In this document: positions 16,948 through 26,691 of the stretch, one piece after another
Numbering within the stretch: the first letter of the stretch is position 1
Layout: every line of letters begins with the position of its first letter
Source of the DNA: Mammaliicoccus sciuri
GTDB taxonomy: Bacteria > Bacillota > Bacilli > Staphylococcales > Staphylococcaceae
Direction: 5' to 3'
NCBI RefSeq assembly: GCF_025561425.1
Contig: NZ_CP094824.1
Coordinates: forward strand, 682,001 to 746,000
Length of the DNA stretch: 64,000 nucleotides
The notes under the pieces: generated by a model
What the model was told of the DNA's origin: nothing
The model's input: the letters and a program-made list of their open reading frames with translations, nothing else
Databases searched by the model: none
Program-made: the position numbers and the translations under genes

Positions 16948-18726
16948 ATGCAAAATATTTTAAAAGAGTATTTCGGATATCAACAATTTAGAGATGGACA
17001 GAAAGAAATTATTGATAAAGTTATTGATCATCGTCCCACTTTAGGTGTTATGCCAACAGGTGGCGGTAAATCGATTTGTTATCAAGTACCAGGTCTATAT
17101 TTAGATGGATTAACGATTGTAATTAGTCCATTGATTTCATTAATGAAAGACCAAGTTGATAGCTTGAGATCGATGGGAATCAAAGCTGAATTTTTAAACA
17201 GTACTTTAACAGCCAAAGAGAAAAAAAGAGTAGAGAATGAACTTGTCTCAGGACAGTTGAAATTTCTATATATTGCACCTGAAAGATTTAATCAACCGCA
17301 GTTTATACAAATGTTGAACAAATGTAATGTACAGCTCATCGCATTTGATGAAGCACATTGTATTTCGAAGTGGGGACATGATTTTAGACCAAGTTATCAA
17401 GAAGTGATTACACATGTTATGAGCTTGCCTCATCATTTTAGATTGGTGGCATTAACAGCAACAGCTACTAAGGAAGTACAAGAAGATATCTCTCAAAAAT
17501 TAGGAATTGCTGAAAGTGATATTGTTGAAACGTCTATTAAACGTGAAAACTTAACATTTAAAGTGAACAATACATATCAGAGACTTAATTTTGTTAAAGA
17601 TTATGTGAAGAAAAATATTCATCAATCAGGGATTATTTATTGTTCTACTAGAAAACAAGTCGAACAATTAAGTGAAACATTTGATGATTTAGAAATTAAG
17701 AATGTGATGTATCATGCAGGCTTACCAAAAGATGAAAGAGAACGTGCGCAACGTAAATTTATTGAAGATGATATCAAATTAGCAATCGCAACAAATGCTT
17801 TTGGTATGGGTATTGATAAATCAAATGTTAGATTCGTGATTCATTATAATATGCCGCAAGATATCGAATCATATTATCAAGAGGCTGGTCGTGCTGGTCG
17901 TGATCAGTTAGACAGTGAATGTATCTTATTATTCTCAGACCGTGATATAGACCTTCAAAAATTCTTCATTTCTTCAAGTTCTGCAGATGATGAATATAAA
18001 GAAAAGCAAGGCGAAAAGCTTCGACAAATGATTCAATATACGAAGACGACTAAATGTTTAGAAGCGATGATGATTCATTACTTTAATCCTGATGAAAAAT
18101 TAGAAGAGTGTGGCAGATGCTCTAGTTGTTTACAATCAGAAAAATCCTATAACATGACAACTGAAGCACAAAAAATATTAAGTTGTATCGCAAGGTTAAA
18201 ACAAAAAGAAAAACGTAATATGATCATACAAGTATTAAGAGGCGAACAAACACCTCAAATAACAGCTTTAGGATATGATGAACTCAGTACTTATGGCATT
18301 TTAAAAGATTATACGACGAATGAATGTCATCATTTACTAGATGAATTACGTTATAAAGGCTATTTAAATGAACATAAAGAAATATTAAGTGTTGATCAAG
18401 AAGCTATGGATGTATTGCGTGGAAAAGTTGAAATTATGACAACACCATTTAAATCTAAGCCGAAAGAAATCGTTGATATCCAAACAATTACAGATGTTGA
18501 TAGATCTTTATTTGATCGATTAATAGAAGTTAGAAAAGATTTAAGTAAAGAATTAGAAGTTTCACCACTTTCTATTTTCTCTGACCAAATTTTAGAGCAA
18601 TTTGCTAAAAGATTACCTGAATCTAAAAAAGAAATGATTTTAATAGATGGTATTGGTAGTTATAAATTGAAACACTATTGTCCGATATTTATTGAAACTA
18701 TTAAAAATTATAAACAACCCATTTAA
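16948..18726 (+). CDS. recQ: ATP-dependent DNA helicase RecQ
   Basis: A 592-residue 3'-5' helicase of recombination and repair. Walker A is MPTGGGKSICYQ, the box is DEAH (FDEAHCISKWGHDFR), and motif VI is QEAGRAGRD. The RecQ zinc site follows (Cys residues in TKCLEAMMIHYF and EECGRCSSC), then a winged-helix region, and an HRDC domain at about 525-592 ending in IDGIGSYKL. The start is preceded by AGAGGTG. Probably co-transcribed with the ABC-F gene upstream. Confidence 0.96.
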   Translation: MQNILKEYFGYQQFRDGQKEIIDKVIDHRPTLGVMPTGGGKSICYQVPGLYLDGLTIVISPLISLMKDQVDSLRSMGIKAEFLNSTLTAKEKKRVENELVSGQLKFLYIAPERFNQPQFIQMLNKCNVQLIAFDEAHCISKWGHDFRPSYQEVITHVMSLPHHFRLVALTATATKEVQEDISQKLGIAESDIVETSIKRENLTFKVNNTYQRLNFVKDYVKKNIHQSGIIYCSTRKQVEQLSETFDDLEIKNVMYHAGLPKDERERAQRKFIEDDIKLAIATNAFGMGIDKSNVRFVIHYNMPQDIESYYQEAGRAGRDQLDSECILLFSDRDIDLQKFFISSSSADDEYKEKQGEKLRQMIQYTKTTKCLEAMMIHYFNPDEKLEECGRCSSCLQSEKSYNMTTEAQKILSCIARLKQKEKRNMIIQVLRGEQTPQITALGYDELSTYGILKDYTTNECHHLLDELRYKGYLNEHKEILSVDQEAMDVLRGKVEIMTTPFKSKPKEIVDIQTITDVDRSLFDRLIEVRKDLSKELEVSPLSIFSDQILEQFAKRLPESKKEMILIDGIGSYKLKHYCPIFIETIKNYKQPI

Positions 18727-18735
18727 GAAGAATAG

Positions 18736-18760
18736 GCATTTTATTGTGAAATTAGGGTAA
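18736..18760 (+). promoter_or_regulatory. possible SigB-type promoter
   Basis: GCATTT, 13-bp spacer, then GGGTAA ahead of the osmolyte-type ABC operon. The -10 fits the SigB consensus; the -35 is a poor match. SigB control of such operons is known in related bacteria, but this is a weak call. Confidence 0.3.
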
Positions 18761-18814
18761 ATAATATAGAAGAAATTCTAGCACTGATAAAAAAGAGGAA
18801 TGTGGTGTCTATTA

Positions 18815-19777
18815 ATGATTAAGTTTGAAGCTGTTTCAAAGATATACGGGGATAAGAAAGCAGTAGATAATGTAAGTTTTAATATTAATGAAGGTGAATT
18901 TTTTGTACTGATAGGACCTTCTGGATGTGGGAAGACTACAACACTTAAAATGATTAACAGGCTAATACCTTTATCAGAAGGATTTATATATTTTAACGAT
19001 AAACCAATAAGTGATTATGATGTTGCGGAGATGCGATGGGATATTGGATATGTACTCCAACAAATTGCACTATTCCCGCATATGACGATTAAAGAAAATA
19101 TCGCGCAAGTACCAGAGATGAAGAAATGGAAAAAGAAAGATATTACTAATAGAGTAGATGAATTGCTCACTATGGTTGGTTTAGATCCTGAAACATATCG
19201 AGATAGATATCCAAGTGAGTTATCTGGTGGCCAACAACAACGTATTGGCGTTATTCGAGCACTTGCTTCCGATCCGCCTGTTGTTTTAATGGATGAACCA
19301 TTTAGTGCACTAGATCCCATTAGTAGAAAGAATCTACAAGATGATTTACTTGAACTTCAATCGCAAATTAAAAAAACAATCGTCTTTGTAACGCATGATA
19401 TTGAAGAAGCGATGAAAATGGGAGACCGTATTTGTTTATTGAATCAAGGATATGTGGAGCAAATTGGAACGACAGAAGACTTTATTCATCGACCTAAGAA
19501 TGATTTCGTAAAATCATTTATTGGTAATGTGGATGCGCATGTATTGAAGCAAGTGAAGCTCGGTGATATTGCGCAACCAATTTCAGACGTAAATACACAA
19601 TCTATTGATCAATATCCTAAAGTATCACCAGATCAAACAATTGACGATATATATGGATTATTAGCAGAACACGAAGCAATTGTGATGGATTCAGAAAATG
19701 CAGCACCAAGTCATATTGTGACTAGACAATATGTGTTTAGTTATTTAGCTGAAAAGAATAGAGGTGTTTCTTCATGA
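18815..19777 (+). CDS. betaine/carnitine/choline-type ABC importer, ATPase subunit
   Basis: ATPase of the OpuCA/ProV class, 320 residues. Walker A is GPSGCGKTT, signature LSGGQQQRIGV, Walker B VVLMDEPFSALDP, and the switch His is in VTHDIEEA. The C-terminal 75 residues are the kind of CBS-like tail that senses ionic strength in this class, though only one repeat-like unit is visible. I take the ATG at 18815 (MIKFEAVSKIYG), the homologous N-terminus; the ATG at 18800 has its purine-rich site directly against it. Its stop overlaps the next start (ATGA). It may also be the EgtV-type subunit of an ergothioneine importer. Confidence 0.85.
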   Translation: MIKFEAVSKIYGDKKAVDNVSFNINEGEFFVLIGPSGCGKTTTLKMINRLIPLSEGFIYFNDKPISDYDVAEMRWDIGYVLQQIALFPHMTIKENIAQVPEMKKWKKKDITNRVDELLTMVGLDPETYRDRYPSELSGGQQQRIGVIRALASDPPVVLMDEPFSALDPISRKNLQDDLLELQSQIKKTIVFVTHDIEEAMKMGDRICLLNQGYVEQIGTTEDFIHRPKNDFVKSFIGNVDAHVLKQVKLGDIAQPISDVNTQSIDQYPKVSPDQTIDDIYGLLAEHEAIVMDSENAAPSHIVTRQYVFSYLAEKNRGVSS

Positions 19778-21288
19778 ATGCCTTAATCGAAACACTTTCA
19801 AGCCGTAAAGGGCAACTTTTAGAAACGTTAATTGAACATATTCAATTATCATTTATTGCACTTTTAATCGCAGTCGTTATCGCAGTTCCGTTAGGTATAT
19901 TACTGACGAAGACTAAAAAGCTAGCCGAAGTTATTATTAACATCACAGCTGTATTGCAAACAATACCATCTCTTGCTTTACTAGGTTTAATGATTCCGCT
20001 ATTTGGTATAGGGCGTATACCGGCAATTATTGCACTTGTTATATACGCGTTATTACCGATATTAAGGAATACATATACCGGTATTAAAGAAGTAGACCCT
20101 TCATTGATTGAAGCGGCACGTGGTATAGGTATGAAGACTGGTAGAAGATTGTCTAAAGTTGAGTTACCACTTGCAATGCCAGTTATGATGGCTGGTATTC
20201 GAACAGCTATGGTATTAATTATTGGTACAGCAACATTAGCAGCTTTAATAGGTGCTGGTGGTCTAGGGGATTTAATATTATTAGGTATTGATCGAAATAA
20301 TACATCTCTTATATTACTAGGTGCGATTCCTGCAGCTATTTTAGCGATTTTCTTTGATGTATTTTTAAGAATTTTAGAAAGAATTTCATACAAAAAATCT
20401 TTAATTATTCTTGGAACAATATTAGTTATATTCTTATTATCTGTGACGATTCCTTTATTTGCTCAAAAAGGTGATAAAATGACTTTAGCAGGTAAGTTAG
20501 GATCTGAACCAGAAGTTATCACAAATATGTATAAGATTTTAATTGAAGAAGAAACAGACAACACTGTTGAAGTTAAAGCAGGTATGGGTAAGACTTCCTT
20601 CCTATTTAATGCATTAAAGTCTGACGAAATAGATGGATATTTAGAATTCACAGGTACAGTCCTTGGTGAATTAACGAAAGAAACACCTAAATCAACAACT
20701 GAGAAAGAAGTGTATAATCAAGCTAATAATAGTCTTGATAAAAAGTTTGATATGCAATTGCTCGAACCGATGAAATATAATAATACGTATGCTTTAGCAG
20801 TTAAAAAAGAATATGCTGAAAAACATAATATTAAAACTATTTCAGATTTAAGAAAAGTTGAAGATGAGATTCGACCTGGATTCACTTTAGAGTTTAATGA
20901 CCGCGAAGATGGTTACAAAGGTATTCAAAAGAAATATGATTTAAACTTTAAAGATGTTAAAACAATGGAACCTAAATTAAGATATCAAGCGCTTGAAAGT
21001 AATGATATTGATTTAATTGATGCATATTCAACAGATGCTGAGCTTAAAGAATATGACATGGTTGTCTTAGAAGACGACAAAAAATTATTCCCACCATACC
21101 AAGGTGCACCACTTATGAAAAAAGAAACAATTAAAAAGCATCCAGATGTGGTGAAAGCTATGAATAAATTAAAAGGCAAAATATCTGATGAAGAAATGCA
21201 AGAAATGAATTATAGAGTTACAATCAAGGATGAAGATGCTTATCAAGTCGCGAAAGAATATTTACAGAAGAATGACTTGATTGATTAA
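19774..21288 (+). CDS. ABC importer permease fused to substrate-binding domain (OpuF/EgtU type)
   Basis: A 504-residue fusion. Residues 1-210 form a permease with five or six membrane segments and the ATPase-contact loop EAARGIGMKTGRRL. A further membrane segment (about 208-228) leads to an extracellular type II binding domain (about 235-504) that begins TLAGKLGSEPEVI. In split systems these are two genes (OpuCB and OpuCC). Fused forms include OpuF, BilE and EgtU, which differ in ligand: compatible solutes versus ergothioneine. The ligand cannot be decided by eye. Translationally coupled to the ATPase gene. Confidence 0.85.
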   Translation: MNALIETLSSRKGQLLETLIEHIQLSFIALLIAVVIAVPLGILLTKTKKLAEVIINITAVLQTIPSLALLGLMIPLFGIGRIPAIIALVIYALLPILRNTYTGIKEVDPSLIEAARGIGMKTGRRLSKVELPLAMPVMMAGIRTAMVLIIGTATLAALIGAGGLGDLILLGIDRNNTSLILLGAIPAAILAIFFDVFLRILERISYKKSLIILGTILVIFLLSVTIPLFAQKGDKMTLAGKLGSEPEVITNMYKILIEEETDNTVEVKAGMGKTSFLFNALKSDEIDGYLEFTGTVLGELTKETPKSTTEKEVYNQANNSLDKKFDMQLLEPMKYNNTYALAVKKEYAEKHNIKTISDLRKVEDEIRPGFTLEFNDREDGYKGIQKKYDLNFKDVKTMEPKLRYQALESNDIDLIDAYSTDAELKEYDMVVLEDDKKLFPPYQGAPLMKKETIKKHPDVVKAMNKLKGKISDEEMQEMNYRVTIKDEDAYQVAKEYLQKNDLID

Positions 21289-21338
21289 ATACCATTGATT
21301 TATGAAAATGATTAGGTCTATAATACTAATAAATTAAC

Positions 21339-21366
21339 AAACGGTAAATTTCGGTTTACCGTTTTT
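21339..21366 (+). terminator. terminator after the ABC importer operon
   Basis: Stem AAACGGTAAA with TTTACCGTTT, 6-base loop, then TT. It lies 25 bases before the hisC start, so it separates the operons or acts as an attenuator-like element. Confidence 0.7.
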
Positions 21367-21390
21367 ATATTTCAACTTGGAGGTCTAAAA

Positions 21391-22458
21391 ATGAAGCAAC
21401 AATTAAGTGAATTACAAGCATACCAACCGGGGTTATCTCCGAGACAATTAAAAGAAAAGTACGGCATAGATGGAGACATGGTCAAACTTGCTTCAAATGA
21501 GAATTTATATGGTCCTTCACCAAATGTTAAAGAAGCAATCAAAGCTAATTTAGATGAATTATTCTTCTATCCAGAAGTGAAACAATTTGAAGTGAAAGAA
21601 ACTTTAAGTACATTTCTCAATGTGAAGAAAGAACAAATATTCTTTGGTTCAGGTTTAGATGAAGTGATTATGATTATTTCAAGAGCAGTTCTTGAAAAAG
21701 ATGATGAAATCTTAACGAGTGACATGACATTTGGACAGTATAGACATCATGCTATTATTGAAAGTGCCCAAGTTAAAACAACACCAATTAAAGATGGATA
21801 TTTTGATTTAGATGCAATGTATGAACAAATTACAGATAAAACGAAACTGATTTGGATTTGTAATCCGAATAACCCAACAGGCACATATTTGTCTCATGAT
21901 GCAATAGAAGCATTTATTCAAAAAGTACCAGATGATATTATCGTTTTAATAGATGAAGCATATATTGAATTTGCTGTTGCTGAAGATATGCCAAATAGCT
22001 TAGAATTGCTTTCAAAATATAATCAAGTCGTTGTCTTACGTACACTTTCTAAAGCGTATGGATTAGCAGCACAACGTATTGGTTATGCAATCGCGAATGA
22101 ATCATTATTAGACCAATTAGATATTGTCAGATTACCATTCAATGTAACGTCACTTTCAGCTGTTGCAGCAGATGCTGCGATTAAAGATCAAGCTTACTTA
22201 AAAGACATTACAACAAAGAATCGTCATGAAATCCAAAAATTCTTAAATGCATCATTTAAAGAACATATTTACGATAGCCAAACGAACTTTATATACGTTA
22301 ATACAGACGAACCTCAAGTATTATATGATTATTTAATTAAAGAAGGCTTTATTACAAGACCATTCCCAAATGGTGTGCGTATTACGATGGGCTTTAGTGA
22401 ACATAACGATAAGATGATACAAGTATTAGAAGAATTCTTTAAAACACACAGTTCGTAA
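21391..22458 (+). CDS. hisC: histidinol-phosphate aminotransferase
   Basis: PLP-dependent class I/II aminotransferase, 355 residues, in histidine synthesis (and sometimes aromatic amino acid transamination). The N-terminal KLASNENLYGPS, the NPNNPTGTYL loop, the aspartate region IVLIDEAYIEF and the PLP lysine in TLSKAYGLAAQRIGY are all typical HisC features. The ribosome binding site is TTGGAGGT. It stands alone, away from any his operon visible here, as in other staphylococci. Confidence 0.9.
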   Translation: MKQQLSELQAYQPGLSPRQLKEKYGIDGDMVKLASNENLYGPSPNVKEAIKANLDELFFYPEVKQFEVKETLSTFLNVKKEQIFFGSGLDEVIMIISRAVLEKDDEILTSDMTFGQYRHHAIIESAQVKTTPIKDGYFDLDAMYEQITDKTKLIWICNPNNPTGTYLSHDAIEAFIQKVPDDIIVLIDEAYIEFAVAEDMPNSLELLSKYNQVVVLRTLSKAYGLAAQRIGYAIANESLLDQLDIVRLPFNVTSLSAVAADAAIKDQAYLKDITTKNRHEIQKFLNASFKEHIYDSQTNFIYVNTDEPQVLYDYLIKEGFITRPFPNGVRITMGFSEHNDKMIQVLEEFFKTHSS

Positions 22459-22522
22459 TAAAGGAAAGACAATACGTTCTTTGGTATACTAGTAGACATT
22501 GATATATAAAGGAGAAGGTATA

Positions 22523-23104
22523 ATGACGAAGCAAACAATTGGTATCGATATGGATGAAGTGCTAGCTGACACAATAAAAAAACTTTTAAGACGTTACAAT
22601 GAAGAAACTTCTTCTAATGTTACTATAGAAGAACTTAAAGGTACTAAAATCCGTAATATGATGCCTGAACATCAAGGTATTTTGACAAGTATTTTAAGAG
22701 AAGATGGATTTTTTAGAGACTTAGAAGTATTTCCAAACGCTGTAGAAGTTGTACAGAAGTTAAATGAATACTATGACGTTTATATTGTTACAGCAGCGAT
22801 GGACGTACCAACATCATTTGCTGATAAGTATGCTTGGCTAAGAGAACATATGCCATTCTTAGACCCTCAACACTTTGTATTTTGTGGAGATAAAGGTATC
22901 GTCAATACAGATTATTTAATTGATGATAATCCTAAACAACTAGAAAGCTTCAATAATCATTCTATTATGTATGCAGCAGATCATAATATTAATATTGATA
23001 AATGGCCAAAAGTTCAAAACTGGAAAGAAGTAGAAGCATATTTCTTAGGTGAAAACGGGGAATATAACAAACAAAAAGAATCTTTATCTGAATCATATAA
23101 ATAA
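22523..23104 (+). CDS. 5'(3')-deoxyribonucleotidase (NT5C type)
   Basis: HAD-superfamily nucleotidase of 193 residues. The N-terminal IGIDMDEVLADT holds the nucleophile/acid Asp pair (DMD) of the NT5C family, and IDDNPKQLESF near residue 140 is the second metal-binding motif. The family dephosphorylates deoxynucleoside monophosphates and may trim nucleotide pools. The ATG at 22523 follows AAAGGAGAAGG; the longer frame from 22499 runs through that site. A terminator follows at once. Confidence 0.82.
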   Translation: MTKQTIGIDMDEVLADTIKKLLRRYNEETSSNVTIEELKGTKIRNMMPEHQGILTSILREDGFFRDLEVFPNAVEVVQKLNEYYDVYIVTAAMDVPTSFADKYAWLREHMPFLDPQHFVFCGDKGIVNTDYLIDDNPKQLESFNNHSIMYAADHNINIDKWPKVQNWKEVEAYFLGENGEYNKQKESLSESYK

Positions 23105-23110
23105 AGTAAA

Positions 23111-23145
23111 AGACTGGGACATAATGTAATGTCTCAGTCTTTTTT
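23111..23145 (+). terminator. terminator after the deoxyribonucleotidase gene
   Basis: Stem AGACTGGGACAT with ATGTCTCAGTCT and a T run. The GGGACAT/ATGTCTC core is the same as in the terminator at 54276-54315. Confidence 0.9.
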
Positions 23146-23216
23146 AATATCTTGGCAGTAGATGACTGAATTGAAATGCGCTTGTACCAAGCTTTTTCAA
23201 CTCTAGTCATCCTTGC

Positions 23217-23270
23217 CGGGGCGGGACTACGAAATCTTTTTTTACAAATTAGATTTCTGTCCTGCTCCCT
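23217..23270. repeat. staphylococcal-type dispersed intergenic hairpin
   Basis: GGGGCGGGAC-TACGAAATCT pairs imperfectly with AGATTTC-TGTCCTGCTCCC. GC-rich cores of this type recur between staphylococcal genes. It lies just after the stop of the downstream peptide transporter and may act as its terminator. A diverged relative is at 47356-47410. Confidence 0.65.
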
Positions 23271-23272
23271 TC

Positions 23273-24775
23273 TTAATGTATGCCTTGCATAATTTTTTTA
23301 ATTTTTGGTGTCATTGATAATACAATAAGCGAAACGACAATAGCGATTGCGCCGATTAAACCAAAGTAGTTCTGTTGACCTAATGGCTCAATCAATTTAA
23401 CTAATTGTCCATTAATACCTTGTGCTGTTGCGTTCGTTAAGAACCAAAGACTAAGCATTTGTGCTGAAAAGGCTTTTGGTGCAAGTTTAACTGAAACACT
23501 TGATCCAGTAGGTGATAAACATAATTCCCCTATAACACAAAGGAAGAAGCTAAGTACTAACCAAATTGGATTCATCAGTTCTGCTTGTTGCATCATCATT
23601 GCAATCATCATAGCAATAAATGAAATACCAGCAAACGCTAATCCAATTACAAATTTAAGTGGTGTAGAAGGATTGTATTTACCTAATTTTTGCCACAAGA
23701 ATGAAATAACTGGTGCAAATAGAACGATGAAGATAGGGTTAATAGATTGGAACCAACCTGCTGGTATCACGAAATTAATACCATATGCATTTAAATCTAA
23801 TTGTGTATGTTCTTGTGCGAATACACCAAGTACGTTTGATCCTTGTTCTTGAATGCTCCAGAATAAAACAGAAGCTAAAAACAATGGTACATACGCAAGT
23901 AATCTTGATTTTTCTGTTTGATCTATATCAGGGCTTCTATACATAATTGTCCAGTAAACAAATGGTATAACGATACCGATAATTAAAACAATTAAACTGA
24001 TTGAATTAAATGTAAGATGACCTGTTAAATATAAAATAGCTAAAAGAATAACAATACCGATTGCACTATATGTAAACATTTTAGCGTATTTAACTTTTTC
24101 TTTATGATTGAGTGGGTTAGAAGGATGATTTTCAACTTCCCCAAGACTTCTTTTTTGGAATAGAATGTATGCTACTAAAGCTAAAAGCATACCGAAAGCT
24201 GCGATTGAGAATCCTTGGTGGAAACCAACGCTTACACGTACTTTGTCGATAATAAGTGGTGATAATAAAGCACCCATATTAACTGACATATAAAAGATAA
24301 CAAAACCTGCGTCTAATCTATTATCATTCTTAGGATATAAACCACCCACAACATTTGAAATGTTAGGTTTCATAAGTCCTGAACCTACAATGATTAATAT
24401 CATAGAAATAAGAAATGCACCTAAACCAAACGGTAATGATAACACTAAATGACCTAGCATAATAAGTACTGCACCATACATTAATGATCTACGAGAGCCG
24501 AGTAATCTATCAGCTACCCAACCACCTAATATACCTGTCATAAATATTAATGAACCATACATGGCCATAATTTGTTGTGCTGTAATTTTATCTAAACCTA
24601 GTCCGCCTTGGCTGACAGTAAAGTATAAATAATACAGTAAAATTGCACGCATTCCATAATAACTAAAACGTTCCCAGAATTCTACAAAGAACAATATACC
24701 TAAGCCGCGAGGATGTCCAAAAAATCCATGTTGAGGGACAGTTTCAACCATTTCCTCTCGCGTCATTTTGCCCAT
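23273..24775 (-). CDS. POT family di-/tripeptide:proton symporter (copy A)
   Basis: A 500-residue major-facilitator transporter of the proton-coupled oligopeptide (PTR2/POT) family with about 14 membrane segments. The proton-coupling ExxERF motif is FVEFWERFSYYGMRAIL in the first helix. Other signatures are GGWVADRLLGSRR after helix 2 and FVIFYMSVNMGALLSPLI. The Lys/Arg and Glu for peptide binding lie in later helices. A paralogue of similar length follows upstream on the same strand, separated by 400 bp, so the two arose by tandem duplication or were acquired separately. Confidence 0.9.
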   Translation of the reverse strand: MGKMTREEMVETVPQHGFFGHPRGLGILFFVEFWERFSYYGMRAILLYYLYFTVSQGGLGLDKITAQQIMAMYGSLIFMTGILGGWVADRLLGSRRSLMYGAVLIMLGHLVLSLPFGLGAFLISMILIIVGSGLMKPNISNVVGGLYPKNDNRLDAGFVIFYMSVNMGALLSPLIIDKVRVSVGFHQGFSIAAFGMLLALVAYILFQKRSLGEVENHPSNPLNHKEKVKYAKMFTYSAIGIVILLAILYLTGHLTFNSISLIVLIIGIVIPFVYWTIMYRSPDIDQTEKSRLLAYVPLFLASVLFWSIQEQGSNVLGVFAQEHTQLDLNAYGINFVIPAGWFQSINPIFIVLFAPVISFLWQKLGKYNPSTPLKFVIGLAFAGISFIAMMIAMMMQQAELMNPIWLVLSFFLCVIGELCLSPTGSSVSVKLAPKAFSAQMLSLWFLTNATAQGINGQLVKLIEPLGQQNYFGLIGAIAIVVSLIVLSMTPKIKKIMQGIH

Positions 24776-25124
24776 AAAAAATCGCTTCCTTTCTAAACTT
24801 CCCCCGATTGTCAGGTAAGTTTAAAGAACATTTTAACCCTATATGTTAGTTAATTCAATAAAATTTTAATAAGTTCTAATATTGCGAATATTCTAAAATA
24901 ATTAATATATCAATTATAAGTATTTTTACACATATTAGTTAATTGTGTAATAGGTATAGGGAGGGAGAGGATTTTTGTATGGGATCTTGGTGGTGTCGTT
25001 AGGGACAGAATTCCGAGAAATGTCTCTAAGCGAGCGCCTACCTAATTACCAGAATTCAGAATAATGGAAGATACAGCGTTCTAACTACCACTTAACTCCC
25101 ACCAATCAAAACTTTCCTCATACT
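24776..25124. other. intergenic spacer with G-rich then C-rich halves
   Basis: No gene seen. The first ~190 bases are the AT-rich upstream region of the copy A transporter. Bases about 24955-25010 are G-rich and C-poor (GGGAGGGAGAGG, GGATCTTGGTGGTG) and 25045-25120 are C-rich and G-poor (CTAACTACCAC, AACTCCCACCAATC). TTGGTGG and CCACCAA, GTTAG and CTAAC could pair as a long imperfect stem. Confidence 0.5.
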
Positions 25125-25160
25125 AAAAAAAGGCAAGGACAACTTTTGTTGTCCTTGCCT
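25125..25160 (-). terminator. terminator of peptide transporter copy B
   Basis: Perfect 13-bp stem AGGCAAGGACAAC with GTTGTCCTTGCCT, loop TTTT, followed on the minus strand by a run of T. Confidence 0.92.
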
Positions 25161-25176
25161 CGTAATTGGCTAGGTC

Positions 25177-26691
25177 TTATTTTACGCCGGCCATTAATGT
25201 TTTAATTTTTGGACTTGCTACAAGTAAGATGATTGAAATGATGATTGCGAATATACCTGAGTATAAGAAATAATCATTAGAACTAATACTTGTATAAATT
25301 TTTACCATTTGAGCATTCAAACCTTGAGCCATAGCGTTTGATAAGAACCAAACACTCATCATTTGAGCTGTGAATGCTTTTGGTGCTAATTTAGTCGTTG
25401 TTGATAATGCGATTGGTGATATACAAAGCTCACCTAATGTTACTAATAAGAAACTTAAGAATAACCAAACTGGGTTAATTAATGTTGATGCGTCTGATAA
25501 TGGAACGACCATAATAATATATGAAAGTCCTGCTAAGAATACACCTATAGCAAATTTATAAACAGTAGGTGGGTTGAATTTACCTAATTTAACCCATAAC
25601 ACTGAGAACAATGGTGCTAAAATAATAATGAAGAATGGGTTAAGTGATTGGAACCAAGCTGCTGGTATATTAAAATCAATTGCGCCACCTGTTAATTTAG
25701 CCATGCTTAATTGTGTCTTAGTATCTGCAAATTGTGCTAATACTGTAGAACCTTGCTCTTGAATCATCCAGAATGCTACTGCTGCAATGAATAATGGTAT
25801 ATATGCATATACACGTGTACGTTCATAATCTTCAGTCTTTTTACTTAATGAAATTTTTACGAAATAGTAAATTGGTAGAGCAACACCAAGTATTGAAATA
25901 AAGTTTGCGAAATTAGGCAATGTTAATTGTCCGAATAGACTAAGGATGAAACAAACAATTGCGATAATTACAACAGTGATACCAACAATTTTGACCATTT
26001 TTTTCTTTTCAGAAGATGATAATGGATCGGGTACTTCGATACCTGCTAAACCTAAATATTTCTTGTTTGTGATGAAATAAATGATTAAACCTATGAACAT
26101 ACCAACTGCTGCTACTGCAAAACCAGCATGGAAGCCTACGTTTACTTGTAACCAACCGATTAATAATGGTGAAATTAAAGCACCTAAGTTGATTGACATG
26201 TAGAAAATAGTAAATGCTGAATCAATTCTTGGGTCATTCTTTTCATATAATAAACCTACTGTAGAAGAAATGTTTGGTTTCAATAATCCTGTACCAATAA
26301 TTAAGAATAATAGTGCAATTAATAGCAATGTAAAATTATTTGGTAGTGATAATAAGATGTGACCAATCATGATGAGTATTCCACCGTAGAATAATGCATG
26401 ACGTGTACCAGTAATTCTATCAGCAATCCATCCACCGATAACACCACTCATATAAATAAGTGCACCGTAGATAGAGACGATTTGTAGTGCTAAACCTTGA
26501 TCAATACCAAAGCCGCCTTTTGCTACTGAATAGTAAATGTAGTAGGCAAGAATAGCCTTCATTCCATAATAACTAAATCTTTCCCAGAATTCGGTAAAGA
26601 ATAATGTAGCCAAGCCTTTAGGATGACCAAAGAAACCTGTACGTGGTGTACTTTGGATAATTTCCTCGTTAGTATAATGTTTGTTACCCAT
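25177..26691 (-). CDS. POT family di-/tripeptide:proton symporter (copy B)
   Basis: A 504-residue paralogue of copy A. The motif FTEFWERFSYYGMKAILAYY carries ExxER; GGWIADRITGTRH and FTIFYMSINLGALISPLL mirror copy A. Differences are spread over the whole length, so this is not a recent duplication. Either copy could be the equivalent of DtpT. Both end with a similar lysine-rich tail (SPKIKTLMAGVK versus TPKIKKIMQGIH). Each has its own ribosome binding site and terminator, hence separate transcription units. Confidence 0.9.
   Translation of the reverse strand: MGNKHYTNEEIIQSTPRTGFFGHPKGLATLFFTEFWERFSYYGMKAILAYYIYYSVAKGGFGIDQGLALQIVSIYGALIYMSGVIGGWIADRITGTRHALFYGGILIMIGHILLSLPNNFTLLLIALLFLIIGTGLLKPNISSTVGLLYEKNDPRIDSAFTIFYMSINLGALISPLLIGWLQVNVGFHAGFAVAAVGMFIGLIIYFITNKKYLGLAGIEVPDPLSSSEKKKMVKIVGITVVIIAIVCFILSLFGQLTLPNFANFISILGVALPIYYFVKISLSKKTEDYERTRVYAYIPLFIAAVAFWMIQEQGSTVLAQFADTKTQLSMAKLTGGAIDFNIPAAWFQSLNPFFIIILAPLFSVLWVKLGKFNPPTVYKFAIGVFLAGLSYIIMVVPLSDASTLINPVWLFLSFLLVTLGELCISPIALSTTTKLAPKAFTAQMMSVWFLSNAMAQGLNAQMVKIYTSISSNDYFLYSGIFAIIISIILLVASPKIKTLMAGVK

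Noticed and set aside
19842-20393. 183-residue minus-strand ORF inside the importer permease gene
   Set aside because: Lies wholly within a conserved coding region on the other strand; composition is a shadow of hydrophobic codons.
24870-24910. CodY box before a peptide transporter
   Set aside because: AATATTCTAAAATAA matches the 15-bp consensus at only about 10 positions, no better than chance in such AT-rich DNA.
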